In this document: positions 1-11,930 of the stretch, one piece after another
Numbering within the stretch: position 1 is the first letter of the stretch
Layout of the letters: every line of letters begins with the position of its first letter
Position numbers and translations under genes: made by a program
The notes under the pieces: generated by a model
Database searches by the model: none
What the model saw: only the letters and a program-made list of their open reading frames with translations
Told to the model about the DNA's origin: nothing
Origin: Xanthomonas translucens pv. translucens DSM 18974
GTDB taxonomy: Bacteria > Pseudomonadota > Gammaproteobacteria > Xanthomonadales > Xanthomonadaceae
Reading direction: 5' to 3'
DNA: 13,010 nt
Assembly: GCF_000331775.1 (NCBI RefSeq)
Contig: NZ_CAPJ01000011.1
Span: forward strand, 1 to 13,010

Positions 1-26
1 CTAGCTAGAGCAGCTGCGCCTGAGCT

Positions 27-67
27 GCAAAAAAGCCGCTTTTTTTAAAAAAATCGGCCCTTTTTGC
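27..67. terminator. A/T-cored palindrome, possible bidirectional terminator
   Basis: GCAAAAAAGCCG (27-38) pairs with CGGCCCTTTTTGC (55-67). The centre is T7A7 (40-53), itself self-complementary. On either strand this gives a G/C step flanked by A and T runs, the form of a bidirectional intrinsic terminator. It lies downstream of the minus-strand aminotransferase and would also serve a plus-strand gene entering from the left, which is outside the window. The rest of 1-179 shows no gene, only this palindrome and the heptanucleotide array. Termination is inferred from shape alone. Confidence 0.45.
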
Positions 68-104
68 ATCAAATCGCTTGACATCGAGATGCCCCGGGAC
101 ATCA

Positions 105-177
105 TCCCGAGTCCCGAGTCCCGAGTCCCGAGTCCCGAGTCCCGAGTCCCGAGTCCCGAGTCCCGAGTCCCGAGTCC
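105..177. repeat. Heptanucleotide tandem repeat (TCCCGAG), 10.4 copies
   Basis: Ten perfect, uninterrupted copies of TCCCGAG run from 105 to 174, followed by a partial TCC. Read with the aminotransferase gene on the minus strand, the unit is CTCGGGA and begins two bases after that gene's stop codon. Perfect identity over ten copies implies recent slippage, so copy number is probably variable between strains. Seven is not a multiple of three, but the array is outside the coding region. From memory, related GGGACTC or GGGATTC heptamers occur between genes in xanthomonads. Confidence 0.97.
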
Positions 178-179
178 AG

Positions 180-1304
180 CTACTTGCGCGCTTTCAAGAA
201 CGCCTCACGAAACCGCAGCATCTCCGCCTCGCTGCCGACGGTGACGCGTACCAGCTTCGGCCAGACCGGCCAGCTGCGGCCGATCATCACGCCCTGCTTG
301 GTCATCGCCGCGGCGAATGCCTTGCCGTCGCGCTTGACGTCGACCATGAAGCAGTTGGCCTGCGACGGCAGGCACGTGTAGCCCTTGCTCTGCAGCCAGG
401 CGATGGTCTCGTTGCGGATCCGCGCGTTCTCCGCGCGCCGCACCGGCACCAGTTGCACGTCGCGCAGGCTGGCGATGCCGGCGGCGACCGCGGTCACTGC
501 CACCGGGTTCTGGCCGAACGCCGCCAGCTTGGTCAGCAACCCCGGCGAGGCCACCGCCAGGCCCAGGCGCAGCCCGGCCATGCCGTACAGCTTGGAGAAG
601 GTGCGCAGCACCAGCAGGTCCTGGCGCTGGCCGATCAGGTCGATCACCGAGGGCTGATCGCTGTAGTGGATATAAGCTTCGTCGACCAGCAGCACGCTGG
701 AAGCTGGCTTGTTGGCCAGCAGCCATTCGATGTCGGCGCGCGCGGTGACCGAGCCGGTGGGGTTGTTCGGGTTGCACAGATAGATCAGCCCGGCGTTCGG
801 ATCGGCGCTCGCCATCGCCTTGACGTCGTGCGCGCCATCGGCGCGCAGCGGCACCCGCCGCACCGGCGCGCCGTGCGCGGCGGCGACATCAGCCACCGCC
901 TCGAAGGTCGGATCGGCCACCAACACGCCGGCGCGGGCCGAGGTGAACGCGCGTGCGGCGCGGTTGAGCGGGTCGCTGGAGCCGGGATACACCGCGACGT
1001 GGTCGCTGGGCAGTTGCTGCGCGCCGGCGAACAGGGCGATCAGGTCGTGCTGCAGCTCGAACAGGTAGCGTCCGGCGCGCGGCAGGATCGCCTGCGCCGC
1101 ATCCAGCGCGGCCGGCGCCGGACCCAGCGGGCATTCGTTGAAATTCAGGTACACCGGACCGGCGGCCGGCGCCACCCCGGGCGCTGCGACGGCCGCCGCC
1201 TTGCGCTTTGCCGCCTCCGCGCCGGGCGCCAGGCCCAGTGCGCCGACCGCCAAGCCCGAGGTGGCGAGGGAAAGGAAGGAACGGCGCGAAACAGGTAGCG
1301 ACAC
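180..1304 (-). CDS. Tat-exported histidinol-phosphate aminotransferase-like PLP enzyme
   Basis: A 374-residue fold-type I aminotransferase, class I/II, closest in appearance to HisC. The GTG start at 1304-1302 is chosen because GGAG lies seven bases upstream and the protein then opens with a complete signal peptide. That peptide has the twin-arginine motif SRRSFL (6-11), a hydrophobic run to about residue 26 and an AEA-A cleavage site near 31. The mature part has the PLP-binding NPNNPTG (178-184), Asp208 in VDEAYIHY, and the Schiff-base Lys238 in FSKLYGMAGLRLG. All key residues are present, so it should be active. Tat export fits an enzyme that folds around PLP in the cytoplasm before transport, which would make it periplasmic. 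The substrate is unknown; the HisC likeness does not prove a role in histidine synthesis, and such a role is unlikely outside the cytoplasm. It is monocistronic and divergent from ligA. Confidence 0.88.
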   Translation of the reverse strand: MSLPVSRRSFLSLATSGLAVGALGLAPGAEAAKRKAAAVAAPGVAPAAGPVYLNFNECPLGPAPAALDAAQAILPRAGRYLFELQHDLIALFAGAQQLPSDHVAVYPGSSDPLNRAARAFTSARAGVLVADPTFEAVADVAAAHGAPVRRVPLRADGAHDVKAMASADPNAGLIYLCNPNNPTGSVTARADIEWLLANKPASSVLLVDEAYIHYSDQPSVIDLIGQRQDLLVLRTFSKLYGMAGLRLGLAVASPGLLTKLAAFGQNPVAVTAVAAGIASLRDVQLVPVRRAENARIRNETIAWLQSKGYTCLPSQANCFMVDVKRDGKAFAAAMTKQGVMIGRSWPVWPKLVRVTVGSEAEMLRFREAFLKARK

Positions 1305-1320
1305 GGCACTCTCCAGGTAA

Positions 1321-4117
<2,797 letters not shown>

Positions 4118-4121
<4 letters not shown>

Positions 4122-5077
4122 GCCACGCCGTGGATATCGCCGCGCTGCGCCTGCGCGCCGCACTCAACGCGCGGATCCGCGCCTTCTTCGCCGCGCGCGA
4201 CGTGCTCGAGGTGGAGACGCCGATGCTGTCGGCGGCCGGCAACACCGAACCCAACATCGCCAGTTTCCAGACCCGCTTCAGCGGCCACGTCGATGCCGGC
4301 CCGGCGCTGCGCTGGCTGCGCACCTCGCCCGAATATCCGTTGAAGCGGCTGCTGGCCGCCGGCGTCGGCGACTGCTACGAACTGGGCCGGGTGTTCCGCA
4401 ACGGCGAGGCCGGCGGCCGCCACAATCCCGAGTTCACCATGCTCGAGTGGTACCGGGTCGGCTGGAATCATCTGCAACTGGTGGACGAGACCGTGGCGCT
4501 GGTGCGCGAGGCGCTGGCGCTGGTCGCGCGCACCGCCACGTTGCACGTGGTCACCTACCGGCAACTGTTCCTGGATACCCTGCGCCTGGATCCGTTGCTG
4601 GCGCCGCTGCACGCGCTGCAACAGCCGTTGCGCGACGTGCGTATCGACGCGGCGGGGCTGAGCCGCGACGACTGGCTCGACCTGCTGATGACCCATCGCC
4701 TGCAACCGGCGTTCCCGGCCGACCGCATCACCGTGGTCCACGACTGGCCGGCCACGCAGTGCGCGCTGGCGCGCATCCGCGACGAGCACCCGCCCATGGC
4801 CGAGCGCTTCGAGCTGTACCTGGGCGGCTACGAACTGGCCAACGGTTACCACGAACTCAACGATGCCGCCGAACAGCGCCGCCGCTTCCTGCACGATCAC
4901 GCGCTGCGCCGCGAGCGCGGCGCGCTGCTGCCGCCGCTGGACGAGCATTTGCTGCAGGCCTTGCCGGCGCTGCCTGATTGCGCCGGCGTCGCCGTCGGCG
5001 TGGATCGTCTGCTGATGGCGATGCGCGGCACCGCGTCGATCGGCGATGTGCTCGCCTACGATTTCGCGCGAGCCTGA
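4118..5077 (+). CDS. epmA: Elongation factor P lysine-lysyltransferase EpmA (GenX/PoxA/YjeA)
   Basis: A 319-residue class II lysyl-tRNA synthetase paralogue without the anticodon-binding domain. The family activates (R)-beta-lysine and attaches it to a conserved lysine of EF-P, which helps ribosomes through polyproline stretches; the enzyme is cytosolic. Evidence: length near the E. coli enzyme (325); motif 1 region EVETPMLS (31-38); TSPEYPLKRLL (69-79); motif 2 GRVFRNGEAGGRHNPEFTML (90-109), then EWYR; FELYLGGYELANGYHEL (231-247); and motif 3 GVDRLLMAMRG (294-304). The start at 4118 aligns with family N-termini. It lies 40 bases after the ligA stop and is probably cotranscribed and coupled through the minicistron at 4074-4121. 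The partner aminomutase EpmB and EF-P are not in this window. Confidence 0.95.
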
Positions 5078-5224
5078 ACCGCGCGGCGTTCATGTAGCAT
5101 TTTGTTGCTTTGTCGACATCGATGATGGTTTGATCCAGCCCAGCATGCGCTCGGTGCGACATGGCGATGGTGTGGTCTAGTGGTCTTCGTTGTTCAGGTT
5201 CTACGCACAGGGGCAGAGCCAAGC

Positions 5225-5932
5225 ATGAAGTGGTCGTACGGGCTCGGTGGCTGGTGTTGGTTGGGATTGGCGCTTTCCACGTGTCCGGCGAAGGCGTTTG
5301 CGCAGGCGCCGGACGCTTACGACGCCGCGGTGGTGCGTTGCGAATCGCGCGACATGAGCTGGGTGCATTGCCCGATGCCGACCGAGCAGGGCGTGGAACT
5401 GGTCCGGCAACTGTCCGACAACGACTGCATCCGCGGCAGCGAATGGGGGTCGGACAGCACCGGGGTGTGGGTGACGCTGGGCTGCCGCGCCGAATTCCGT
5501 TCCAACCCGCCCGAGCCCACGCGCAGCGCGATGCGCCGCGTGCTGCGTTGCGAATCCGACGGCCGCCTCGAAAGCTGCGCGGTGATGCTGCGCGGCGCGC
5601 CGGTGCGGCTGATGCGCCAGCTGTCCTCGGTGCCGTGCCGCGAAGAACGCAGCTGGGGCGTGCGCCGCAACGAGATCTGGGTGTCGCGCGGCTGCCGCGG
5701 CGAGTTCGAGATCGGCGCCAGCGACGGGTCCGGCTTTCCGGTCGGCGTGCGCCCGGTGCTGTGCGAGTCCAAGGGCCGTTCGCTGCGGCGTTGCGGGGTC
5801 AGCATCCACAGTGGCGTGCAGCTGCGCCGGCAGCTGTCCGGCACCGCCTGCATACAGGACGACAGCTGGGGCTGGGACCGCGACGGCATCTGGGTGGACA
5901 AGGGCTGTCGCGCGGAATTCAGCGTCAACTGA
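5225..5932 (+). CDS. Secreted protein with three DUF3011-type cysteine repeats
   Basis: A 235-residue protein of unknown function. The start at 5225 is chosen because it gives a clean Sec signal peptide (MKWS, a hydrophobic run, cleavage after AFA near residue 26). C20 does not sit in a good lipobox. The mature part is three repeats at about 36-91, 106-161 and 177-232. Each repeat has the pattern CES, then C, RQLS, C, SWG or EWG, IWV or VWV, GCR and (A/G)EF, with four conserved cysteines: C39/C49/C68/C87, C109/C118/C138/C157 and C180/C190/C209/C228. This pattern is what I know as DUF3011, common in xanthomonads. Twelve evenly placed cysteines suggest two disulfides per repeat in the periplasm. 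It is flanked by short noncoding gaps and probably transcribed separately from epmA and mtnA. The domain assignment is from memory. Confidence 0.85.
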   Translation: MKWSYGLGGWCWLGLALSTCPAKAFAQAPDAYDAAVVRCESRDMSWVHCPMPTEQGVELVRQLSDNDCIRGSEWGSDSTGVWVTLGCRAEFRSNPPEPTRSAMRRVLRCESDGRLESCAVMLRGAPVRLMRQLSSVPCREERSWGVRRNEIWVSRGCRGEFEIGASDGSGFPVGVRPVLCESKGRSLRRCGVSIHSGVQLRRQLSGTACIQDDSWGWDRDGIWVDKGCRAEFSVN

Positions 5933-6040
5933 GCGCGGCCTGCAGGTCCGGCCGTTCCATGGCGCCGCTGCCGTCGCATTTGCGAATCCGCGCTTTCCCA
6001 TCGCCGGATGGCTGGTCATCCTCAAGAATCCCGCGCCGTT

Positions 6041-6046
6041 TACAAT
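6041..6046 (+). promoter_or_regulatory. -10 box (TACAAT) just before mtnA
   Basis: TACAAT matches the TATAAT consensus at five of six positions. It ends six bases before the mtnA ATG at 6053, so transcription would start at or within a base or two of the initiation codon and give a leaderless or nearly leaderless mRNA. There is no Shine-Dalgarno between the box and the ATG, which agrees with this. The -35 region near 6017-6023 is poor. Confidence 0.5.
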
Positions 6047-6052
6047 AGACCG

Positions 6053-7117
6053 ATGAACGCCGCCCTCGATATCGATTACGCCCGCTACGACCACATCCGC
6101 CCGATCCTGTGGACCGGCGAGGCGCTGGAACTGCTGGACCAGCGCAAGCTGCCGTTTGTGGTCGAGCACCTGCAATGCACCGACAGCGACCAGGTCGCCG
6201 ACGCGATCCACACCCTGGCGGTGCGCGGCGCACCGGCGATCGGCATCGCCGCCGGCTGGGGCGTGGTGCTGGCCGCGCGCGCGGTGCAGGCCGACGACGG
6301 CGCACAGGCGCTGGCCAGGCTGGAACCGGCGCTGCAGCGGCTCAATGCGGCGCGACCGACCGCGGTCAACCTGGCCTGGGCGCTGATGCGCATGCGCAAC
6401 ACGCTGGCGGCGGCCGGCGCCGACTGGCGCGAGGCGATCGCGCGGCAGGCGCAGGCGATCGCGGAGGAAGACCTGGCCGCCAATCGCCACATGGGCGCGC
6501 TCGGCGCGGCCCTGATCGCGCCCGGCAGCGGCGTGCTGACCCATTGCAATACCGGCTCGCTGGCCACCGCCGGCTTCGGCACCGCGCTGGGCGTGATCCG
6601 CGCCGGCATGGCCCAGGGCCGCATCGCCAAGGTGTTCGCCGGCGAGACCCGGCCGTGGCTGCAGGGTGCGCGGCTGACCGTGTGGGAACTGCAGCAGGAC
6701 GGCATCGACGCGACCCTGATCGCCGATTCGGCGGCCGCGCACCTGATGAAGACCGGGGCGGTGCAGTGGGTGATCGTCGGCGCCGATCGCATCTGCGCCA
6801 ATGGCGACACCGCCAACAAGATCGGCACCTACCAGCTGGCGATCGCCGCGCGCCACCACGGGGTCAGGTTCATGGTGGTGGCGCCGTGGTCCACGGTGGA
6901 CATGGAGACCGCCGACGGCGCGCAGATCGAGATCGAGCAGCGCGACCCGGGCGAGTTGTTCGGGGTGGGCGGGATGCGCACCGTGGCCGAGGGCATCGCC
7001 GCCTGGAACCCGGTGTTCGACGTGACCCCGGCCGCGCTGATCGATGCCATCGTCACCGAGCGCGGGGTGATCGAGCGGCCGGATCCCGAGCGCATGCACG
7101 CCGCGTTCGGCGGCTGA
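6053..7117 (+). CDS. mtnA: S-methyl-5-thioribose-1-phosphate isomerase MtnA
   Basis: A 354-residue enzyme of the eIF2B-like family. It converts 5-methylthioribose 1-phosphate to 5-methylthioribulose 1-phosphate in the methionine salvage pathway, which recycles methylthioadenosine left from polyamine synthesis; it acts in the cytoplasm. Motifs: RGAPAIG (58-64), the catalytic cysteine C165 in [31 protein letters not shown], the catalytic aspartate D245 in [26 protein letters not shown], and [11 protein letters not shown]. Length is usual for the family and no key residue is missing. The ATG at 6053 fits the family N-terminus; an in-frame extension upstream would run across the promoter-like box. 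Other salvage genes (mtnB, mtnC, mtnD) are not adjacent, so it appears to be transcribed alone. Confidence 0.96.
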   Translation: MNAALDIDYARYDHIRPILWTGEALELLDQRKLPFVVEHLQCTDSDQVADAIHTLAVRGAPAIGIAAGWGVVLAARAVQADDGAQALARLEPALQRLNAARPTAVNLAWALMRMRNTLAAAGADWREAIARQAQAIAEEDLAANRHMGALGAALIAPGSGVLTHCNTGSLATAGFGTALGVIRAGMAQGRIAKVFAGETRPWLQGARLTVWELQQDGIDATLIADSAAAHLMKTGAVQWVIVGADRICANGDTANKIGTYQLAIAARHHGVRFMVVAPWSTVDMETADGAQIEIEQRDPGELFGVGGMRTVAEGIAAWNPVFDVTPAALIDAIVTERGVIERPDPERMHAAFGG

Positions 7118-7215
7118 GCCGCGGCAACCGTGCCGAACGCCCAGCACGGCCCCGCAAATCCACGCAAGTGCTTGTTCGGGCCGGCAAAAACCGGGCATTC
7201 GCACGCCTGTCATGA

Positions 7216-7221
7216 TAGAAT
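7216..7221 (+). promoter_or_regulatory. Possible -10 box for gyrA (TAGAAT)
   Basis: TAGAAT matches TATAAT at five of six positions and lies 107 bases before the gyrA start. The implied start near 7228 gives a leader of about 100 nt. No good -35 box sits at the expected distance. TTGTTC at 7172-7177 is too far upstream to pair with it. Confidence 0.35.
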
Positions 7222-7264
7222 CCGGCGGTTCGATCGACCGCTGCGCGCCGTAGATTTTCGGTGC

Positions 7265-7313
7265 CGGCAGGCCCGCTTGCCGCGGGTCGGCGTCCTGGTC
7301 GATTAGCCACCAG
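7265..7313 (+). promoter_or_regulatory. Two small hairpins in the gyrA leader
   Basis: CGGCA (7265-7269) pairs with TGCCG (7278-7282), and CTGGT (7295-7299) pairs with ACCAG (7309-7313). Both lie in the presumed leader; the second ends 15 bases before the ATG, near the weak ribosome-binding region (CGGAA). They could modulate initiation, but stems of five pairs arise easily by chance in GC-rich DNA. Confidence 0.2.
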
Positions 7314-7328
7314 ACTTACGGAACCCGA

Positions 7329-10151
<2,823 letters not shown>

Positions 10152-10171
10152 TCGCGCAAGCGAGAGCGGTA

Positions 10172-10200
10172 GACGACGCCGGCGCAATGCCGGCGTCGTC
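10172..10200 (+). terminator. Hairpin after gyrA
   Basis: GACGACGCCGGC (10172-10183) and GCCGGCGTCGTC (10189-10200) form a perfect 12-bp stem with a GCAAT loop, 21 bases after the gyrA stop codon. The tail GTTTCC is short in T. The stem is strong enough for an intrinsic terminator, although the weak U-tract leaves this less certain. Confidence 0.7.
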
Positions 10201-10211
10201 GTTTCCAGCGC

Positions 10212-10340
10212 GGGGTGAGAGTACTGCGCAAAGCGTCTCGCGGAGTTTGGGTGCACGAGGCTGCGCCCATACCCTCATCCGGCCCTGGGCACCGCCTTCC
10301 CCCGAAAAGGGGGCCATGGTCCCGATGGGAGAAGGAAACA
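10212..10340. repeat. Repeat-like intergenic element between gyrA and the TPR gene
   Basis: 10212-10229 and 10263-10280 are imperfect inverted arms (GGGGTGAGAGTACTGCGC against GCGCCCATACCCTCATCC). Inside them TGGGTGCA (10248-10255) pairs with TGCGCCCA (10262-10269) but for one position. Then CCCTCATCC leads into CCCCC-GAAAA-GGGGG (10299-10313) and ends GGGAGAAGGA. The combination CCCTCATCC to GGGAGAAGG is one I remember as a frequent intergenic repeat in xanthomonads. The stretch contains no gene, and multicopy status could not be tested here. Confidence 0.55.
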
Positions 10341-10365
10341 GCCGCACATGCATGGCCCTGCGGCT
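10340..10365 (-). terminator. Possible terminator of the TPR gene
   Basis: AGCCGCA (10340-10346) and TGCGGCT (10359-10365) form a perfect 7-bp stem with a 12-base loop. Read on the minus strand it starts four bases after the TPR gene stop codon and is followed by a pyrimidine tail (TGTTTCCTTCTCCC). The position is right but the T-run is poor. Confidence 0.4.
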
Positions 10366-10369
10366 GCGG

Positions 10370-11224
10370 CTACTCCAATTGCGCGCGCGCGAACGCCGCG
10401 TCCAGGGCTTCCATCGCGTCGCGCGGCTTGAGCTTGGCCGCTTTCTCGAATGCGCCGGCGGCGTCGTCCTCGCGCTTGTCGCCGTGCAGCAGCAACAGCA
10501 CGTTGGCGTATTCGACATGCGCGATCGGCGCATCCGGGGTCAGCTTCAGCGCCTGCTGGATGTGCTGCTCGGCGGTCGCGGCCTTGGCGCCGTAGGTCAG
10601 CCCGCCGATCATCGCGCCGACCTTGCCGATGATCTCGGCGTGGTACAGCGCCAGCGCCATGTGCGCCTCGGCGTGCTTGGGTTCCAGCTCCAGCGCGGTC
10701 TCCAGCGATTGCCGCACCTTGCCGGCGATGCCTTGCTTGAGCGCCTTGACGATGCTCAGGCCCTGGCTGTAACGGCCCAGCGCGAAGGCGTGACGGTAAT
10801 GGCTGTTGGCCTCGTCCGGCAGCGCGGCGATCGCCGCCTCGGCCAGCGTCGCGGCCTGCTGCAGACGCTGCAGTTTTTGCTTGTCGTCCTCGACCAGATA
10901 GCTGGCGTGGATGCCCAGCGCCTTGACCGCGACCGACGCGCCGAACACGCCCAGCGCCTGTCCGGCGCCGTAGGCCTGCTGGAACTGGCCCTGGTGGAAG
11001 GCGCGCCAGGCCTCGATCAATGCGGCCGACAGCGTGTCCGCAGCGTGGCCCTTTGCAGCCTTGCCCGCTGCGGCGAGCATGGCCTGCGTGCGCGCCAGGT
11101 CGGGGTAAGGCTCGCGGTCGCCGGCGTGCAGCTTGGGCCAGGCCTTCTTCAATGCCTCGCCCGGATAGGCGTAGGCCTTGGCGTCGTACGGAAACGGCGC
11201 CCATGCGGTCGGTGTCGCTGCCAT
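10370..11224 (-). CDS. TPR-like alpha-helical protein of unknown function
   Basis: A 284-residue protein. The ATG at 11224 is chosen because GGGAGG lies six bases upstream; a longer in-frame extension has low-complexity, non-family sequence. No signal peptide or membrane segment is seen, so it is probably cytoplasmic. Helix pairs of TPR character appear at about 70-90 (EAWRAFHQGQFQQAYGAG), 170-195 (VRQSLETALELEPKHAEAHM), 216-245 (AATAEQHIQQALKLTPDAPI, then AHVEYANVLLLL) and 254-270 (DAAGAFEKAAKLKPRDA). The last two match the Leu-x-Pro-x-(D/E)-A ending of the TPR consensus best. TPRs are protein-binding scaffolds; the partner is unknown. It is divergent from the phasin-like gene at 11368, and the two may share control. 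Confidence 0.85.
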   Translation of the reverse strand: MAATPTAWAPFPYDAKAYAYPGEALKKAWPKLHAGDREPYPDLARTQAMLAAAGKAAKGHAADTLSAALIEAWRAFHQGQFQQAYGAGQALGVFGASVAVKALGIHASYLVEDDKQKLQRLQQAATLAEAAIAALPDEANSHYRHAFALGRYSQGLSIVKALKQGIAGKVRQSLETALELEPKHAEAHMALALYHAEIIGKVGAMIGGLTYGAKAATAEQHIQQALKLTPDAPIAHVEYANVLLLLHGDKREDDAAGAFEKAAKLKPRDAMEALDAAFARAQLE

Positions 11225-11252
11225 GCCTGGCCTCCCTGGAGTTCGCAGCGAG

Positions 11253-11267
11253 CATGGCGCCGCCATG
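11253..11267. promoter_or_regulatory. Palindrome in the divergent TPR/phasin intergenic region
   Basis: CATGGC-GCC-GCCATG is a perfect 6+3+6 inverted repeat, 28 bases upstream of the TPR gene start and about 100 bases before the phasin-like start. It could be an operator for either gene. NcoI-like CATGG words are not rare in this GC content, so this is weak evidence. Confidence 0.25.
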
Positions 11268-11367
11268 GCCGCCTGGCAAGCGTCGCTGCGGATAGTGTGT
11301 TTGCTCAAGCCGCTGCCGCCAGCATGCGTCGCATCGGTGCCGGTGTCGGCATCCAAGGAGACCTGCG

Positions 11368-11775
11368 ATGGCGACCAAGAAGCGTTCCACTTCCGCACCC
11401 CGGCCCGAAACCCTGGCGCCGCGGCACCTGTGGCTGGCCGGCCTGGGCCTGCTGTCGCTGACCCGCAAGCGCGCGCAGGCGGCCGCGGCCGATGCCGCCA
11501 GCGGCGCGAACACGCTGAAGGCGTTGGTGGCGCAGCTGGCCGACGACGCCGAAAGCAGCGTGCGCGAAGGCGCCGCGGCGCTGCGCGGCCAGGTGCAACC
11601 GCTCAGCGCCGAGGTCGAGGCGCGGCTGCAGCCGGTGTTGGTCAAGCTCGGCCTGCAGCCCACGCCGCGCGCCACGCCGCGCAAGCGTCCGGCGGCGACC
11701 AAACCCGCCAAGCGCGCGACCAAGAAGACCGCTGCGCCGCGCCGCGTGGCGAAGCGCAGCGCACGTTCGCAGTGA
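11368..11775 (+). CDS. Phasin-like protein with basic histone-like tail
   Basis: A 135-residue protein. The ATG at 11368 is well supported by AAGGAG seven bases upstream. Residues 19-39 (RHLWLAGLGLLSLTRKRAQA) resemble the opening of PhaF/PhaI-type polyhydroxyalkanoate granule proteins, where a (W/x)LAGLGA motif precedes an amphipathic helix. Residues 40-95 are a predicted Ala-rich helix with coiled-coil character (ALVAQLADDAESSVREGAAA). Residues 98-135 are rich in Lys, Arg, Ala and Pro (KRPAATKPAKRATKKTAAP), like the DNA-binding tail of PhaF or histone H1-like proteins. By analogy it could coat granules and tether them to the nucleoid. It is shorter than PhaF, and the phasin part is incomplete against my memory of the family, so a nucleoid-associated protein is the alternative. 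The nearby PhaD-like regulator supports the phasin reading. Confidence 0.65.
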   Translation: MATKKRSTSAPRPETLAPRHLWLAGLGLLSLTRKRAQAAAADAASGANTLKALVAQLADDAESSVREGAAALRGQVQPLSAEVEARLQPVLVKLGLQPTPRATPRKRPAATKPAKRATKKTAAPRRVAKRSARSQ

Positions 11776-11852
11776 CAGCGAACGGCATTGTCGCCGGATG
11801 TGGGAGCGCTTCGGGTGCCGGCACCGCGATCCGAGTGTCGTGTGCTGGATTC

Positions 11853-11930
11853 TGTCGCGGCTGAAGCCGCTCCTACAGTGCACCCAGCAGGCGATCCGCA
11901 GGCCGTGTAGGGGCGGCTTCAGCCGCGACA
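11853..11930. repeat. REP-type inverted repeat pair
   Basis: Two 25-bp units face each other at 11853-11877 and 11906-11930, separated by 28 bases. As reverse complements they differ at one position (TGTAGGAG or TGTAGGGG, then CGGCTTCAGCCG, then CGACA). Each unit has its own internal palindrome CGGCTTCAGCCG. This is the layout of a bacterial interspersed mosaic or REP doublet, and the GGAGCGGCTTCAGCCGCGA core is one I remember from xanthomonads and pseudomonads. A degenerate third unit may start at 11799 (TGTGGGAGCG to CGCGA). It lies downstream of the phasin-like and TetR genes, so it may also act as a transcription terminator or 3'-end protector. Confidence 0.8.

Noticed and set aside
105..177. 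CRISPR array
   Set aside because: The units are 7 bp and contiguous, with no spacers and no cas genes. It is a simple tandem repeat.
78..1298. Plus-strand open frame through the heptamer array and across the aminotransferase
   Set aside because: It begins with the repeated PESRVPS translated from the tandem array and then runs antisense to a clear PLP enzyme. No ribosome-binding site or family likeness.
5180..5224. Upstream GTG start for the DUF3011 protein
   Set aside because: It would put 15 residues before a clean signal peptide. The ATG at 5225 is the natural start.
10299..10313. CCCCC-GAAAA-GGGGG hairpin as a separate terminator
   Set aside because: The stem is short and no T-run follows on either strand. 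It fits better as part of the repeat-like element.
11301..11329. Promoter for the phasin-like gene (TTGCTC with ATGCGT)
   Set aside because: The -35 half is passable but the -10 half does not resemble TATAAT at the right spacing, so no promoter is called.
11225..11398. Longer start for the TPR protein
   Set aside because: It would run into the upstream region and start of the divergent phasin-like gene, while the ATG at 11224 has a strong GGGAGG ribosome-binding site.
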